A stretch of DNA of 64,000 bases from JBMNCR01 sp049366695 (GTDB taxonomy: Bacteria; Bacillota; Clostridia; Eubacteriales; Alkalibacteraceae), in assembly GCA_049366695.1 (NCBI GenBank), contig JBMNCR010000056.1:62001-126000 (forward strand), in the 5' to 3' direction. Under the pieces are notes generated by a model that did not search any database, had not been told where the DNA came from, and worked only from the letters and a program-made list of their open reading frames with translations. The translations under genes were made by a program, and so were the position numbers. Below are positions 43,387 through 52,272 of this stretch, piece after piece. Position 1 is the stretch's first letter; each line of letters opens with the position of its first letter.

Positions 43387-43769
43387 TTATTGATTTAAGT
43401 GTTTAGTATAATGTGAGAGCGAATAAAAACAAATAATCTATTTATATTTTGTTATCATAAATTAATTTTATTAGCATTCTTTAGTTTTCATCTAAAATAT
43501 ATCGAGAAAATACAATATTAATAATTGAATTTCGTTTTCCAAACGTTAAAAAATATATAAATTGACATATATAACTATATATTAAATAATGAGTTGTTTT
43601 TATTTTTTGCATTGGATTCTAATTTTTTTTTTACTAAACTTACTACTCACTATTACTGCTAAATAAATAAATGAGATAATATATTATCTTTTGTATATGT
43701 CGTTATAATACATCAACTATATAATATTATTTAAACATTTAATATATCATAATAATAAGGATGAAGAAT
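43387..43769. other. 383-bp region without a gene; isolated promoter-like site
   Basis: No supported coding frame. Contains TTGACA at 43562-43567 with AT-rich -10 candidates (AATAAT at 43585, 17-bp spacing) pointing right, about 170 bp before the next start, and a perfect 16-bp AT palindrome around 43673-43688 (AGATAATA/TATTATCT). Possibly a long leader or an unrecognised small RNA; nothing else seen. Confidence 0.5.
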
Positions 43770-44996
43770 ATGAAAAAAAATAATGTAATTGTAGTAGGTG
43801 GTGGACCAGCTGGAATGATTGCAGCAGGAACTGCTTCTATGAAGGAATATAATGAAGTTATACTTATAGAAAAAAATGAAAAATTGGGTAAAAAACTTTA
43901 TATAACAGGTAAAGGAAGATGTAATTTTACTAATGCTTGCGAAATCGAAGAGCTTTTTGATAGTACTATAAGTAATAAATCTTTTTTATACAGTGCTTTT
44001 TATTCATTCAGTAATTATCAAACTATTCAATTTTTTAATGATTTAGGATTAGAAGAAAAAATTGAACGTGGAAATAGAGTTTTTCCTAAAAGTGATAAAT
44101 CCAGTGATGTAATTAAAGCTTTAGAAAAATATTTAAAAATAAATGATGTAAATATAAAACTAAAAACTACTGTAAAAGATGTGATTGTTAGAAATAATAA
44201 AGTATACTCAATTATTTTAGATAACCAAACTGAAATAAAATGTGATAAATTAATTATTGCTACAGGTGGTTTGTCATATCCTCAAACTGGATCAACAGGT
44301 GATGGGTATAAATGGGCAAAAAAACTTGGACATAGTATAATAAATACTAATGCAGCATTGGTACCGCTAGTATCTAGTGATGATTTTGTAGTTGATCTAC
44401 AAGGATTATCATTAAAAAATGTTGAAGTATCATTAATAAAAGATAAAAAAGTAGTTAATAGTTATTTTGGTGAGATGATATTTACGCACTTTGGAGTATC
44501 AGGACCAGCTATTTTGTCTTTAAGTTCTATGATTAAAGATAATAATAAATATCAGATAAAGATAAATTTAAAACCTTCTTTAGATTTTAATATGTTGGAT
44601 AAAAGAATTTTAAGAGATTTTGAAAAATATTATAATAAAGATTATAAAAATGCATTAAATGATTTATTACCTAAAAAAATGATACCTATAATTATTAGTC
44701 TTAGCCGAATTGATGAAAGCAAAAAAGTTAATCAAATAACAAAAGAAGAAAGACATAGATTAATTAATATTATTCATAATTTAACTCTTAACATTAAATC
44801 TAAAAGACCTATATCAGAAGCTATTATTACATCTGGAGGAATTAATACAAAAGAAATCAATCCAGCTACTATGGAATCAAAATTAATAAATGGTCTTTTT
44901 TTTGCAGGCGAAATTATTGATGTTGATGCATTAACAGGAGGTTATAATTTGCAAATATCTTTCTCAACAGGGTACATGTCAGGAAATAATTGTTAA
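43770..44996 (+). CDS. NAD(P)/FAD-dependent oxidoreductase, HI0933/BaiN-like family
   Basis: 408 residues. N-terminal FAD-binding Rossmann motif VVGGGPAGMIAAG and the family motif KLYITGKGRCNFTNA; LIIATGGLSYPQTGSTGDGY and the C-terminal TSGGINTKEINPATMESK, GLFFAGEIIDVDALTGGYNLQ complete the HI0933 pattern. Members are flavoproteins of uncertain role; some (BaiN) reduce bile-acid intermediates, but that substrate should not be assumed. ATG 43770 behind AAGGATGA. Confidence 0.88.
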   Translation: MKKNNVIVVGGGPAGMIAAGTASMKEYNEVILIEKNEKLGKKLYITGKGRCNFTNACEIEELFDSTISNKSFLYSAFYSFSNYQTIQFFNDLGLEEKIERGNRVFPKSDKSSDVIKALEKYLKINDVNIKLKTTVKDVIVRNNKVYSIILDNQTEIKCDKLIIATGGLSYPQTGSTGDGYKWAKKLGHSIINTNAALVPLVSSDDFVVDLQGLSLKNVEVSLIKDKKVVNSYFGEMIFTHFGVSGPAILSLSSMIKDNNKYQIKINLKPSLDFNMLDKRILRDFEKYYNKDYKNALNDLLPKKMIPIIISLSRIDESKKVNQITKEERHRLINIIHNLTLNIKSKRPISEAIITSGGINTKEINPATMESKLINGLFFAGEIIDVDALTGGYNLQISFSTGYMSGNNC

Positions 44997-45065
44997 TATA
45001 TAAGAATTAAAATTACTAAAAATGCATAAAATAATAATACAATATATATAGGAGGGAAGAATTAT

Positions 45066-45512
45066 TTGAAGGGTGCAGTTTCATATTTTGAAAAACTACT
45101 AGTATCGTTAATAATTTTTATTTTCTGCATAGTTGTGTTAGTGCAAATCTTTATTAATAACGATGTTCTTGATACTATAAAATCTAACGAAAGTGGTACT
45201 CCCGTCAGTCTTGAAGAAAGTTATAATTATCTATTGGAAGGGAAAATAACACTTTCTACTACAGATATAAATAATACAAAATTATTAATAAATGGTGAAG
45301 AAGCATTGTTGGATAATGCAATTAAGGAGGATTTAATTGAGATAAATGTGCGAGATGGCGATGTAATTGAGATAAAAAATAATATGCAAAAAAATATTAA
45401 CATAAATATCGTTGAAATAAGTGAAGAAATCACATTGCCTAAAATTAATGACAATTATGAGTGCAAAAAAGGAATTACTTATTTGTTTAAAGTCCAAACA
45501 AAAAAAAGTTGA
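45066..45512 (+). CDS. Uncharacterised single-pass membrane protein upstream of cmk
   Basis: 148 residues. Short cytoplasmic head, one membrane segment (about 10-32, LLVSLIIFIFCIVVLVQIFI), then a predicted extracytoplasmic beta-rich domain (VSLEESYNYLLEGKITL, LLINGEEALLDNAIK, INVRDGDVIEIKNN). I do not recognise a named family; the position between a BaiN-like gene and cmk may be conserved in Clostridia. TTG start behind TAGGAGGGAAG. A terminator follows it. Confidence 0.75.
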   Translation: MKGAVSYFEKLLVSLIIFIFCIVVLVQIFINNDVLDTIKSNESGTPVSLEESYNYLLEGKITLSTTDINNTKLLINGEEALLDNAIKEDLIEINVRDGDVIEIKNNMQKNININIVEISEEITLPKINDNYECKKGITYLFKVQTKKS

Positions 45513-45542
45513 TAAATTTATATTTTATTGTATAATTAACAT

Positions 45543-45564
45543 GCAAGCAGTGCTTGCTTTTTTT
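45543..45564 (+). terminator. intrinsic terminator before cmk
   Basis: GCAAGC 45543-45548, loop AGT, GCTTGC 45552-45557, then seven T's. Confidence 0.85.
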
Positions 45565-45614
45565 AATAGTAATATTGCTACTTTTATATTTTATAATTTA
45601 CTAAGGAGGAATAT

Positions 45615-46298
45615 ATGAAACTACTTCATATTGCTATAGATGGCCCGGCAGGGGCAGGCAAAAGCACAATAGCACAAATTTTGGCTAACGAGTTACATAT
45701 AGATTATTTAGATACAGGTGCCATGTATAGGGGACTTACATATCATATATTAAAAAATAATATATCCACTGATAATAATGAAGCTATTATTGAAGAAGCA
45801 AAAAAAATAAATATTGATTTTTATAATAAATCTATATATCTAAATAATGAAAATATTGATGTGCAAATCAGATCTACTATTGTCAGTAATAGTGTTTCAA
45901 TAATATCAAAAATCCCTGAAGTAAGAATAATAATGGTAAAGAAACAACAAGAAATTGCATGTAATAAATCAGTTATAATGGACGGTAGGGATATTGGAAC
46001 AGTAGTATTGCCAAAGGCTAGTTTCAAGTTTTATTTAGATGCTTCTATAGAAATTAGAGCAAAGAGAAGGTTTAAACAGTTACAAAATAAAGGTGTAAAT
46101 GGAGATATTGAAAAAATAAAAGAGGATATTGCTAAACGAGATCATATGGATTTTAATCGTACTGTATCACCTTTGAAAAAAGCAGTTGATGCTATTAATA
46201 TTGATACTAGTAAAAAAACTTTAAGAGAAGTTGTTGATATGATTGCAAATATAATTAATAAAAATACTGAAAATAATGGAGGAGAAGATGTTTTATAG
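45615..46298 (+). CDS. cmk: Cytidylate kinase
   Basis: 227 residues. P-loop IDGPAGAGKST (residues 9-17 core), DTGAMYRGLT, and MDGRDIGTVVLPKASFKFYLDAS. Phosphorylates CMP and dCMP. ATG behind AAGGAGG. The 3' end contains the ribosome site and overlaps the start of plsC by 11 bp. The order cmk-plsC-ispH/S1 is typical of Clostridia. Confidence 0.97.
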   Translation: MKLLHIAIDGPAGAGKSTIAQILANELHIDYLDTGAMYRGLTYHILKNNISTDNNEAIIEEAKKINIDFYNKSIYLNNENIDVQIRSTIVSNSVSIISKIPEVRIIMVKKQQEIACNKSVIMDGRDIGTVVLPKASFKFYLDASIEIRAKRRFKQLQNKGVNGDIEKIKEDIAKRDHMDFNRTVSPLKKAVDAINIDTSKKTLREVVDMIANIINKNTENNGGEDVL

Positions 46299-46869
46299 TA
46301 TTATTAGATTTATTGTAAATATATATATTAGTTTGTTCTATAAATTTGAAGTTAATGGAATAGAGAAAATACCTTCAAATGGCGCAATAATAATATGTTC
46401 GAACCATATTCATTGGGCAGATCCAATAATTCTAGCTTGTAAAGGAATAAAAAGACATGTTCACTTCTTAGGCAAAAATGAACTATTTAAAAATAAATTT
46501 TTTTCTACATTTCTTAAAGGGTTAAATGTAATCCCAATAAAAAGAGGAGAAAGTGATGTATCGGCAATAAAAAATTCTTTAAGAATACTAAAGAATAGTG
46601 AAGTGCTTGGAATTTTTCCAGAAGGTACAAGAGTAAAAGAGGGAGAAGATAGAAGACCTGAATTAGGACTAGCTTTATTAGCAATAAAATCAAAGGCGAC
46701 AATAATACCAATTGGTATAATAGGGAATTACAAAATACGCACTCTTATTAAATTAAATATTGGAGAACCTATTATTTTAAATGAATATTTTGATAAAAAA
46801 GTTAAAAAAGATGGTTTGGAGAATATAAGTCAAGAAATAATGAAAGAAATAAAAAAATTGGTCAAATAA
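46288..46869 (+). CDS. plsC: 1-acyl-sn-glycerol-3-phosphate acyltransferase (PlsC family)
   Basis: 193 residues. LPLAT fold with catalytic HxxxxD in CSNHIHWADPI, substrate motif IPIKRGESD and FPEGTRVKEG. Acylates lysophosphatidic acid to phosphatidic acid at the membrane; the N-terminus is hydrophobic (YSIIRFIVNIYISLFY). ATG 46288 behind GGAGGAG, whose bases overlap an earlier ATG at 46276. Confidence 0.92.
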   Translation: MFYSIIRFIVNIYISLFYKFEVNGIEKIPSNGAIIICSNHIHWADPIILACKGIKRHVHFLGKNELFKNKFFSTFLKGLNVIPIKRGESDVSAIKNSLRILKNSEVLGIFPEGTRVKEGEDRRPELGLALLAIKSKATIIPIGIIGNYKIRTLIKLNIGEPIILNEYFDKKVKKDGLENISQEIMKEIKKLVK

Positions 46870-46886
46870 TAAGTGAGAGGTGCGAA

Positions 46887-48911
46887 ATGGAAATTATTCT
46901 TGCAAAATCTGCAGGTTATTGTTTTGGAGTTAATAATGCTATCGATTCTGTTGAGAAAGCTATTAAGAACTATGAAAATACAAATATATACACTTTAGGG
47001 CCAATAATTCATAATCCGCAAGTTATTAATAAATTAATTAGTAATGGTGTTAAGAGTATCAATAATTTTAGTGAGATAAATGAAGGAGTAGTTGTAATTA
47101 GATCTCATGGAGTTGGAGAAAAAATAATAAGAGAAGCAAAAGAATTAAGATTTAAGATAATAAATGCAACTTGTCCTTATGTAAAAAGTATACAACAAAA
47201 AGCAAAAGAACATTATAAAAATGGGTATCAAATAATAATTGTTGGAAATGAGAAGCATCCTGAAGTGATAGGTATAAATGGATGGTGTAAAAATGAAGCA
47301 TTGATTATTGGTGAGAAAAATAAAGTGCCAAATCTTAAAAAATATGATAAAATATGCGTTGTAGCTCAAACTACTATTACAGAAGATCTTTTTAATGATG
47401 TTACAAAAGAAATAAAAAATCAAAATAATAATGTAATCGTGTTTAATACTATCTGCAATGCCACAAGAGAAAGACAAGAAGAAACAAAAAATATTGCAAG
47501 TAAAGTGGATTGCATGATAATAGTTGGAGGATATCATAGCTCTAATACACAAAAATTAGTAATTATTAGTAAAAAGTATTGTAAAAATACTTTTCATATA
47601 GAATCAAAGAAAGATATAGATATTGATAGAATAAATGAATTTAAAAAGATAGGTATATCTGCTGGGGCTTCTACGCCCGATTGGATAATAAAGGAGGTAA
47701 TTCAATTAATGGAAAATCAATTAAATGACAATGAAGAAGAACAAAAAGAAGTACATGAAAGCTATGAAGAAACATTTAAAAGTTTTAGAAGGGGTAATAT
47801 AGTTAAAGGAAAGGTAATATCAGTATCAGAAAATGAATTATTTATAAATATAGGTTATAAATCTGATGGAATTATTGAAAAGAAAGAGTATACAAAAGAT
47901 ATAAATGAGGATTTAACAAAAATTGTAAAAGTTGAAAATGAAGTAGAAGCCATAATATTAGATTTAAACGATGGCTCTGGATATGTAAAATTATCTAAGC
48001 TACGAGTTGATAATAAAAAGGCAATGCAAGAAATTGAGAATATATTTAATGAAAAAAGTACAGTAGAAGGTAAGATAATAAAATCTGTAAAAGGTGGATT
48101 AATAGTAGATATTGGATTTACAGAGGTATTTATGCCTGCTTCACAATATCATTTTAAATTTATAAAAGATTTAAATACTCTTGTAGGTGAAGAAGTTAAA
48201 GGAAAAATAATTGAATATGATAAGAAGAAAAATAAAATAATTTTTTCTCAAAAAATAATATTAGAACAAGAAGAAAAAAATAGAAGAGAGCAAGAACTTA
48301 AAACTAAAAAAGAATTTATAGATTCTTTAGATGTAAATCAAAATGTAACAGGAAAGATTAAAACAATCATGAAATATGGCGTGTTTATTGAGATAGGTCC
48401 ATTAGATGGTTTTGTACATATTTCAGATCTATCATGGGGTAAAGTTAAACATCCTTCAGAAGTTGTTAAAGAAGATGAAACTGTAGAAGCAGTAATAACA
48501 AATATAGATAAAGATAATTTTAAAATTAAACTAAGCATTAAAAATTTAACTGAGGATCCTTGGACAAATTTTAGAAAGAATTTTAGCGTAAATGATGAAG
48601 TTGATGTAGAAATTACTAATATTTTGCCTTTTGGAGGTTTTGCACAAATTATCCCCCATGTGGAAGGTCTAATTCATATTTCAGAATTATCTCATGAAAA
48701 AGTTGATAAAGTAGAAGATGTAATTAAAGTTGGAGATAGTGTTAAGATAAAAATAATAGGTATTGATGAAGAAAATAAAAAAATATCATTAAGCATTAAA
48801 GAAACGTTGCCACCAGTAGTTAAAGAAATAGAAGAAAATATTACAGTATATAAAGAAGATGTTAACAATACTTTAGGGGATTTGTTTGGCGATTTGTTTA
48901 AAGATGATTAA
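46887..48911 (+). CDS. ispH: Fusion of 4-hydroxy-3-methylbut-2-enyl diphosphate reductase (IspH) and ribosomal protein S1
   Basis: 674 residues. Residues 1-280 are IspH, with the three cysteine ligands of the 4Fe-4S cluster at Cys12 (GYCFGV), Cys96 (ATCPYV) and Cys190 (TICNATRERQ), and SAGASTPDWIIKEV closing the domain. An acidic linker leads to four S1 OB-fold domains starting near residues 306, 390, 482 and 567 (for example TVTGKIK and FGGFAQII type strands). IspH makes IPP/DMAPP in the non-mevalonate route; S1 binds mRNA on the ribosome. The fusion is known in Clostridia. No frameshift or internal stop; a terminator follows. Confidence 0.95.
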   Translation: MEIILAKSAGYCFGVNNAIDSVEKAIKNYENTNIYTLGPIIHNPQVINKLISNGVKSINNFSEINEGVVVIRSHGVGEKIIREAKELRFKIINATCPYVKSIQQKAKEHYKNGYQIIIVGNEKHPEVIGINGWCKNEALIIGEKNKVPNLKKYDKICVVAQTTITEDLFNDVTKEIKNQNNNVIVFNTICNATRERQEETKNIASKVDCMIIVGGYHSSNTQKLVIISKKYCKNTFHIESKKDIDIDRINEFKKIGISAGASTPDWIIKEVIQLMENQLNDNEEEQKEVHESYEETFKSFRRGNIVKGKVISVSENELFINIGYKSDGIIEKKEYTKDINEDLTKIVKVENEVEAIILDLNDGSGYVKLSKLRVDNKKAMQEIENIFNEKSTVEGKIIKSVKGGLIVDIGFTEVFMPASQYHFKFIKDLNTLVGEEVKGKIIEYDKKKNKIIFSQKIILEQEEKNRREQELKTKKEFIDSLDVNQNVTGKIKTIMKYGVFIEIGPLDGFVHISDLSWGKVKHPSEVVKEDETVEAVITNIDKDNFKIKLSIKNLTEDPWTNFRKNFSVNDEVDVEITNILPFGGFAQIIPHVEGLIHISELSHEKVDKVEDVIKVGDSVKIKIIGIDEENKKISLSIKETLPPVVKEIEENITVYKEDVNNTLGDLFGDLFKDD

Positions 48912-48958
48912 CAATTAAAATAAAAAAAGAGCAAATACTTTAATATCCGTCGAGATTG

Positions 48959-48996
48959 GTCAAGGTTGTTGGTAATACATCAACCTTAGACTTTTT
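48959..48996 (+). terminator. intrinsic terminator after ispH-S1
   Basis: AAGGTTG 48962-48968 pairs with CAACCTT 48981-48987, extended by GTC/GAC across one bulged A, then five T's. Confidence 0.8.
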
Positions 48997-49054
48997 ATAT
49001 ATAGTTTAAAATTCAAATTCGATTTATTAGTCAGTTTGACTTTTGAAAAAATCC

Positions 49055-49088
49055 AAAAAAAAATATTAATAAATTAATTATTAATATT
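49055..49088 (-). terminator. terminator of the leftward tRNA operon
   Basis: On the minus strand an 11-bp AT stem (plus coordinates 49062-49072 with 49078-49088) starts at the last base of the tRNA-Thr CCA end and is followed by a run of T's (A's at 49055-49061 on the plus strand). Confidence 0.75.
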
Positions 49089-49163
49089 GGAGCTGGTGAT
49101 GGGACTCGAACCCGCAACCTGCTGATTACAAGTCAGCTGCTCTTCCAATTGAGCTACACCAGC
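49088..49163 (-). tRNA. trnT: tRNA-Thr (TGT)
   Basis: Complete cloverleaf on the minus strand: acceptor GCTGGTG/CACCAGC, anticodon loop CTTGTAA on a 5-bp GCTGA/TCAGC stem, TTCGAGT T-loop, discriminator T and encoded CCA (49088-49090). Reads ACA-type codons. Confidence 0.96.
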
Positions 49164-49232
49164 TTATAGATCTTAAATCTTATCTTTATTGTATGATGAA
49201 TAAAATTTTTAACTTATTTGCATGAATAAATA

Positions 49233-49308
<76 letters not shown>

Positions 49309-49328
49309 AATATAATATTCAAAAAAAA

Positions 49329-49405
49329 TGGTGGGCCTTCAGGGACTCGAACCCCGGACCTACCGGTTATGAGCCGGTTGCTCTAACCAACTGAGCTAAA
49401 GGCCC
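49329..49405 (-). tRNA. tRNA-Met (CAT), elongator or Ile2 type
   Basis: Minus strand; acceptor GGGCCTT/AAGGCCC, anticodon loop CTCATAA on an ACCGG/CCGGT stem, discriminator A, encoded CCA. A CAT anticodon may belong to elongator Met or to a tRNA-Ile whose C34 is modified to lysidine; initiator is unlikely because the first pair is G-C. I cannot separate the first two by eye. Confidence 0.92.
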
Positions 49406-49418
49406 CCACGAAACTGAA

Positions 49419-49495
49419 TGGTCGAGGTGAAAGGATTCGAACCTTCGGCCCCATGGTCCCAAACCATGTGCGCTACCAAACTGCGCTACACCTCG
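49419..49495 (-). tRNA. trnP: tRNA-Pro (TGG)
   Basis: Minus strand; acceptor CGAGGTG/CACCTCG, anticodon loop TTTGGGA on a CATGG/CCATG stem, discriminator A, encoded CCA. First gene of the operon Pro-Met-Phe-Thr. Confidence 0.96.
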
Positions 49496-49513
49496 TAATC
49501 AGTGACAAATAAT

Positions 49514-49542
49514 AATATACAACAAATAAAATATTTTGTCAA
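49514..49542 (-). promoter_or_regulatory. strong promoter of the tRNA operon
   Basis: On the minus strand TTGACA (49537-49542), 17-bp spacer, TATATT (49514-49519), about 20 bp before tRNA-Pro. Confidence 0.8.
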
Positions 49543-49589
49543 CGATAAAATTAAAAAAAACAAATAAAATTTTAAAAGGGTGAATTAAT

Positions 49590-51170
49590 ATGGAAATTTC
49601 ATTTTTCGGAGCAACGCAAATGGTAACAGGTTCTTGTTATCTGATTACTTTAAATAAAACTAAGATATTAGTAGACTGTGGTATGTTTCAAGGGAATAAA
49701 AAAGTAAGAAATCTTAATTATGTAGATTTCCCTTTTAATCCGAAAGAAATAGATTATTTGTTATTAACACATGCTCATATTGATCATTCAGGGAGGATAC
49801 CAGGATTATTTAAAAATGGTTTTAAAGGTGTAATCATTTGTAATAATGCAACATATGATTTATGTGATATTATGTTACACGATAGTGCACATATACAAGA
49901 GGTGGAATTAGAATGGAAAAATAGGAAGCGTAAACGAAGGGGACAACTTTTGCTTGAACCTTTATATACTCATTCAGATGTAGAAGAATGTATGAAATTA
50001 TTTAAAACTTTAAATTATGATGAAATGTTTAAAATGAATGACAATATAAAAATAATGTATAGAAATTCAGGTCATATGTTAGGTTCAGCAATTATTGAAA
50101 TTTGGGTAAATGAAAATTCTAAAGAAAAAAAGTATGTATTTACAGGTGATTTAGGCAATTTTGATCAACCTTTACTTAAAGATCCACAAATCATTAAGAG
50201 TACAGATTATTTAATAATGGAATCCACATATGGTGATAGACTACACAGTATAAATGATGATATGGAAGATGAATTATTAAAAATAATTATAGATACCGCA
50301 AAAAAAGGAGGAAATATAATTATACCTTCTTTTGCTATTGGAAGAACTCAGGAGGTACTATATCAATTAAATAAATATAAAGAAAATGGATCATTGGGTA
50401 AATATGATAAAATTCCTGTTTATGTTGATAGTCCATTAGCCATTAAAGCAACTGAAGTATTTAAGAAAAATTATTGTTTATATGATAAAGAAGCAAAAGA
50501 ATTATTAGATAATGGTGATGATCCGCTTGTTTTTCATAATCTTAATTTTACTATTACTGCAGATGAATCGAAAAGTATAAACTCAATAGTAGGAAGTAAA
50601 ATAATAATTGCATCTAGTGGTATGTGTGATGCCGGTAGAATAAGACATCATTTAAAACATAATATATGGAAAAAAAATTCTGCATTAGTATTTGTAGGTT
50701 ATCAAGCAAAAGATACATTGGGATATAATATTTTAAACGGCATAAAAAGTGTACGTTTGTTTGGTGAAGATATACAAGTTAATGCTTCTATTCATAAGCT
50801 TAATGATTATTCAAGCCATGCAGACTTAAATGGATTGTTAAATTGGATTGAAAATATGGATGAATTACCACGAAAAATAGTATTAATTCATGGAGATAAA
50901 GAAGCAATGAATAACTTGAAAAATAGAATAATCCAAAGATTTAATTCAAAAGTTATTATCCCTTCACTTGGAGATAAAATTAATTTAAGCAATGAAGAAG
51001 AGTTTATCGAATCAATTGATATTGATATAAATGATAATGGAGAAAAAAATATATTGAAAGAGTTAAAAAAATTATCTAATAGATTTGAAAACATAAGTTT
51101 AAATTCTGAGGAAATTGACAAAATTCAATATAATATTCAAATAATAAGTAATATAATAAAAGGTAAATGA
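49590..51170 (+). CDS. Beta-CASP metallo-beta-lactamase-fold ribonuclease
   Basis: 526 residues. Metallo-beta-lactamase motifs: HAHIDHSGRIP (HxHxDH), SGHMLGSAI, GDLGNFDQPLL; then the beta-CASP domain (ESTYGDR, IPSFAIGRTQEVLY, DSPLAIKATEVF) and RMMBL tail (SSHADLNGLLNWIE, IHGDKEAM). Close in layout to CPSF73-like bacterial proteins, which act on RNA. About 70 extra C-terminal residues after the RMMBL region are predicted helical. Distinct from RNase J by its FxGATQMVTGSCYL start. Overlaps or abuts the next gene, depending on that gene's start. Confidence 0.9.
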   Translation: MEISFFGATQMVTGSCYLITLNKTKILVDCGMFQGNKKVRNLNYVDFPFNPKEIDYLLLTHAHIDHSGRIPGLFKNGFKGVIICNNATYDLCDIMLHDSAHIQEVELEWKNRKRKRRGQLLLEPLYTHSDVEECMKLFKTLNYDEMFKMNDNIKIMYRNSGHMLGSAIIEIWVNENSKEKKYVFTGDLGNFDQPLLKDPQIIKSTDYLIMESTYGDRLHSINDDMEDELLKIIIDTAKKGGNIIIPSFAIGRTQEVLYQLNKYKENGSLGKYDKIPVYVDSPLAIKATEVFKKNYCLYDKEAKELLDNGDDPLVFHNLNFTITADESKSINSIVGSKIIIASSGMCDAGRIRHHLKHNIWKKNSALVFVGYQAKDTLGYNILNGIKSVRLFGEDIQVNASIHKLNDYSSHADLNGLLNWIENMDELPRKIVLIHGDKEAMNNLKNRIIQRFNSKVIIPSLGDKINLSNEEEFIESIDIDINDNGEKNILKELKKLSNRFENISLNSEEIDKIQYNIQIISNIIKGK

Positions 51171-51217
51171 TAGTTCAATCACAAAAGAACTCTAATAGTT
51201 TATATGGGGGATATAAT

Positions 51218-51772
51218 GTGGGTCAAAAAAAATATACAATTTCTGAAGCGTCTGAGATATTAAATTATGAAGCACATGTATTGAGGTATTATGAAGAAGA
51301 GTTTAATATTAAAGTTCCTAGAAATAATGTTAATCATAGAGAATATTCGATAAAGGAAATTGAAATATTCCAATATATTAAGCAATTGAAGGATCAAGGA
51401 TATAATAATAATCAAATAAAAGAAATATTAAAATCGCCTACAGTTAGTGTTCCAAATACTTTCTCGACTAATAATGACAGTATGACTGATATACAACAGG
51501 TTAACAGTAATGATGTCGCAATAAATATAGAACAGGTAAGTAGCGTGATTATAAGTGGCTTTAGCGAGATTAATGAGTCTATAAGGCAATTAACTGATTC
51601 TTTAGAAGAAGTAAAATCACAGTTTGATAATGATGAGAAAGATGTACTCGTTGCTGAGAATGCAAAATTAAAAATGCGTTTAAAAGAGAAAGCATATGAA
51701 TTAGTAGATATAAAAGAGAAATATTCTAAATTAGAAAAAAAGAAATTTATATTTAAAAAATTATTTAAATGA
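51218..51772 (+). CDS. MerR-like HTH protein with coiled-coil tail
   Basis: 184 residues. N-terminal MerR-type winged helix (YTISEASEILNYEAHVLRYYEEEFNIKVPRN, REYSIKEIEIFQYIKQLKDQGYNNNQIKEIL), a Ser/Asn-rich hinge, and C-terminal coiled coil (about 115-175) ending in a basic-aromatic KKKFIFKKLFK that could touch membrane or nucleic acid. No effector domain. GTG 51218 behind GGGGGAT; an ATG at 51167 overlapping the upstream stop is the alternative. Probably co-transcribed with the beta-CASP gene. Function unknown. Confidence 0.8.
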   Translation: MGQKKYTISEASEILNYEAHVLRYYEEEFNIKVPRNNVNHREYSIKEIEIFQYIKQLKDQGYNNNQIKEILKSPTVSVPNTFSTNNDSMTDIQQVNSNDVAINIEQVSSVIISGFSEINESIRQLTDSLEEVKSQFDNDEKDVLVAENAKLKMRLKEKAYELVDIKEKYSKLEKKKFIFKKLFK

Positions 51773-51784
51773 ATCATAAATATG

Positions 51785-51822
51785 ATTTAGAAGGTACTAA
51801 TTATTATCAGTACCTTCTAAAT
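51785..51822. terminator. bidirectional hairpin between convergent genes
   Basis: Perfect 14-bp inverted repeat ATTTAGAAGGTACT 51785-51798 and 51809-51822, placed between the ends of the MerR-like gene and the leftward SASP gene. T-tracts on both sides are weak. Confidence 0.7.
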
Positions 51823-51855
51823 ATTATAATATTATATTGTATCTAATATATACTA

Positions 51856-52041
51856 CTATTGTTGAGGTTTAACTTGATCTTCATAAGACTTGACCATTCT
51901 TTTAACCATTTCTCCACCAATTGATCCAGCTTGTTTAGAAGAAAGATCGCCATTATAACCTTGTTTTAAGTTAATATTAAGGTCTTGAGCACATTCCATC
52001 TTAAATTGATCTAAACCAGATTTTTGTTCTCTTCTACTCAT
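51856..52041 (-). CDS. Alpha/beta-type small acid-soluble spore protein
   Basis: 61 residues, the usual size. Conserved helices LDQFKMECAQDLNI and the second-half signature GDLSSKQAGSIGGEMVKRMV. Coats and protects forespore DNA, and is cut by the GPR protease on germination. The GPR site, usually E-I/F-A, reads E-C-A here, an unusual residue. ATG at 52041 behind GGAGGTGA on the minus strand. A sigma-G promoter is expected but I could not assign one with confidence. Confidence 0.93.
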   Translation of the reverse strand: MSRREQKSGLDQFKMECAQDLNINLKQGYNGDLSSKQAGSIGGEMVKRMVKSYEDQVKPQQ

Positions 52042-52272
52042 AATTTGTTTTCACCTCCATCTTCATGTTGTAATAATAGTTTGTATCTGTTCAAAGAAAA
52101 TAATCAGGTAATTTATAGTTAGCTTATTAATATTTACCTAGTTAAACAAATGTTTTATAGCGAATAATGTTATTTTCAATTATATAAACTAAAAATATGT
52201 TATAATTTTTGTATTTCCTCGTAAATAATAATTATTTTTGATATAATTATTTTTTGTAAAGAAGGTGAATAT

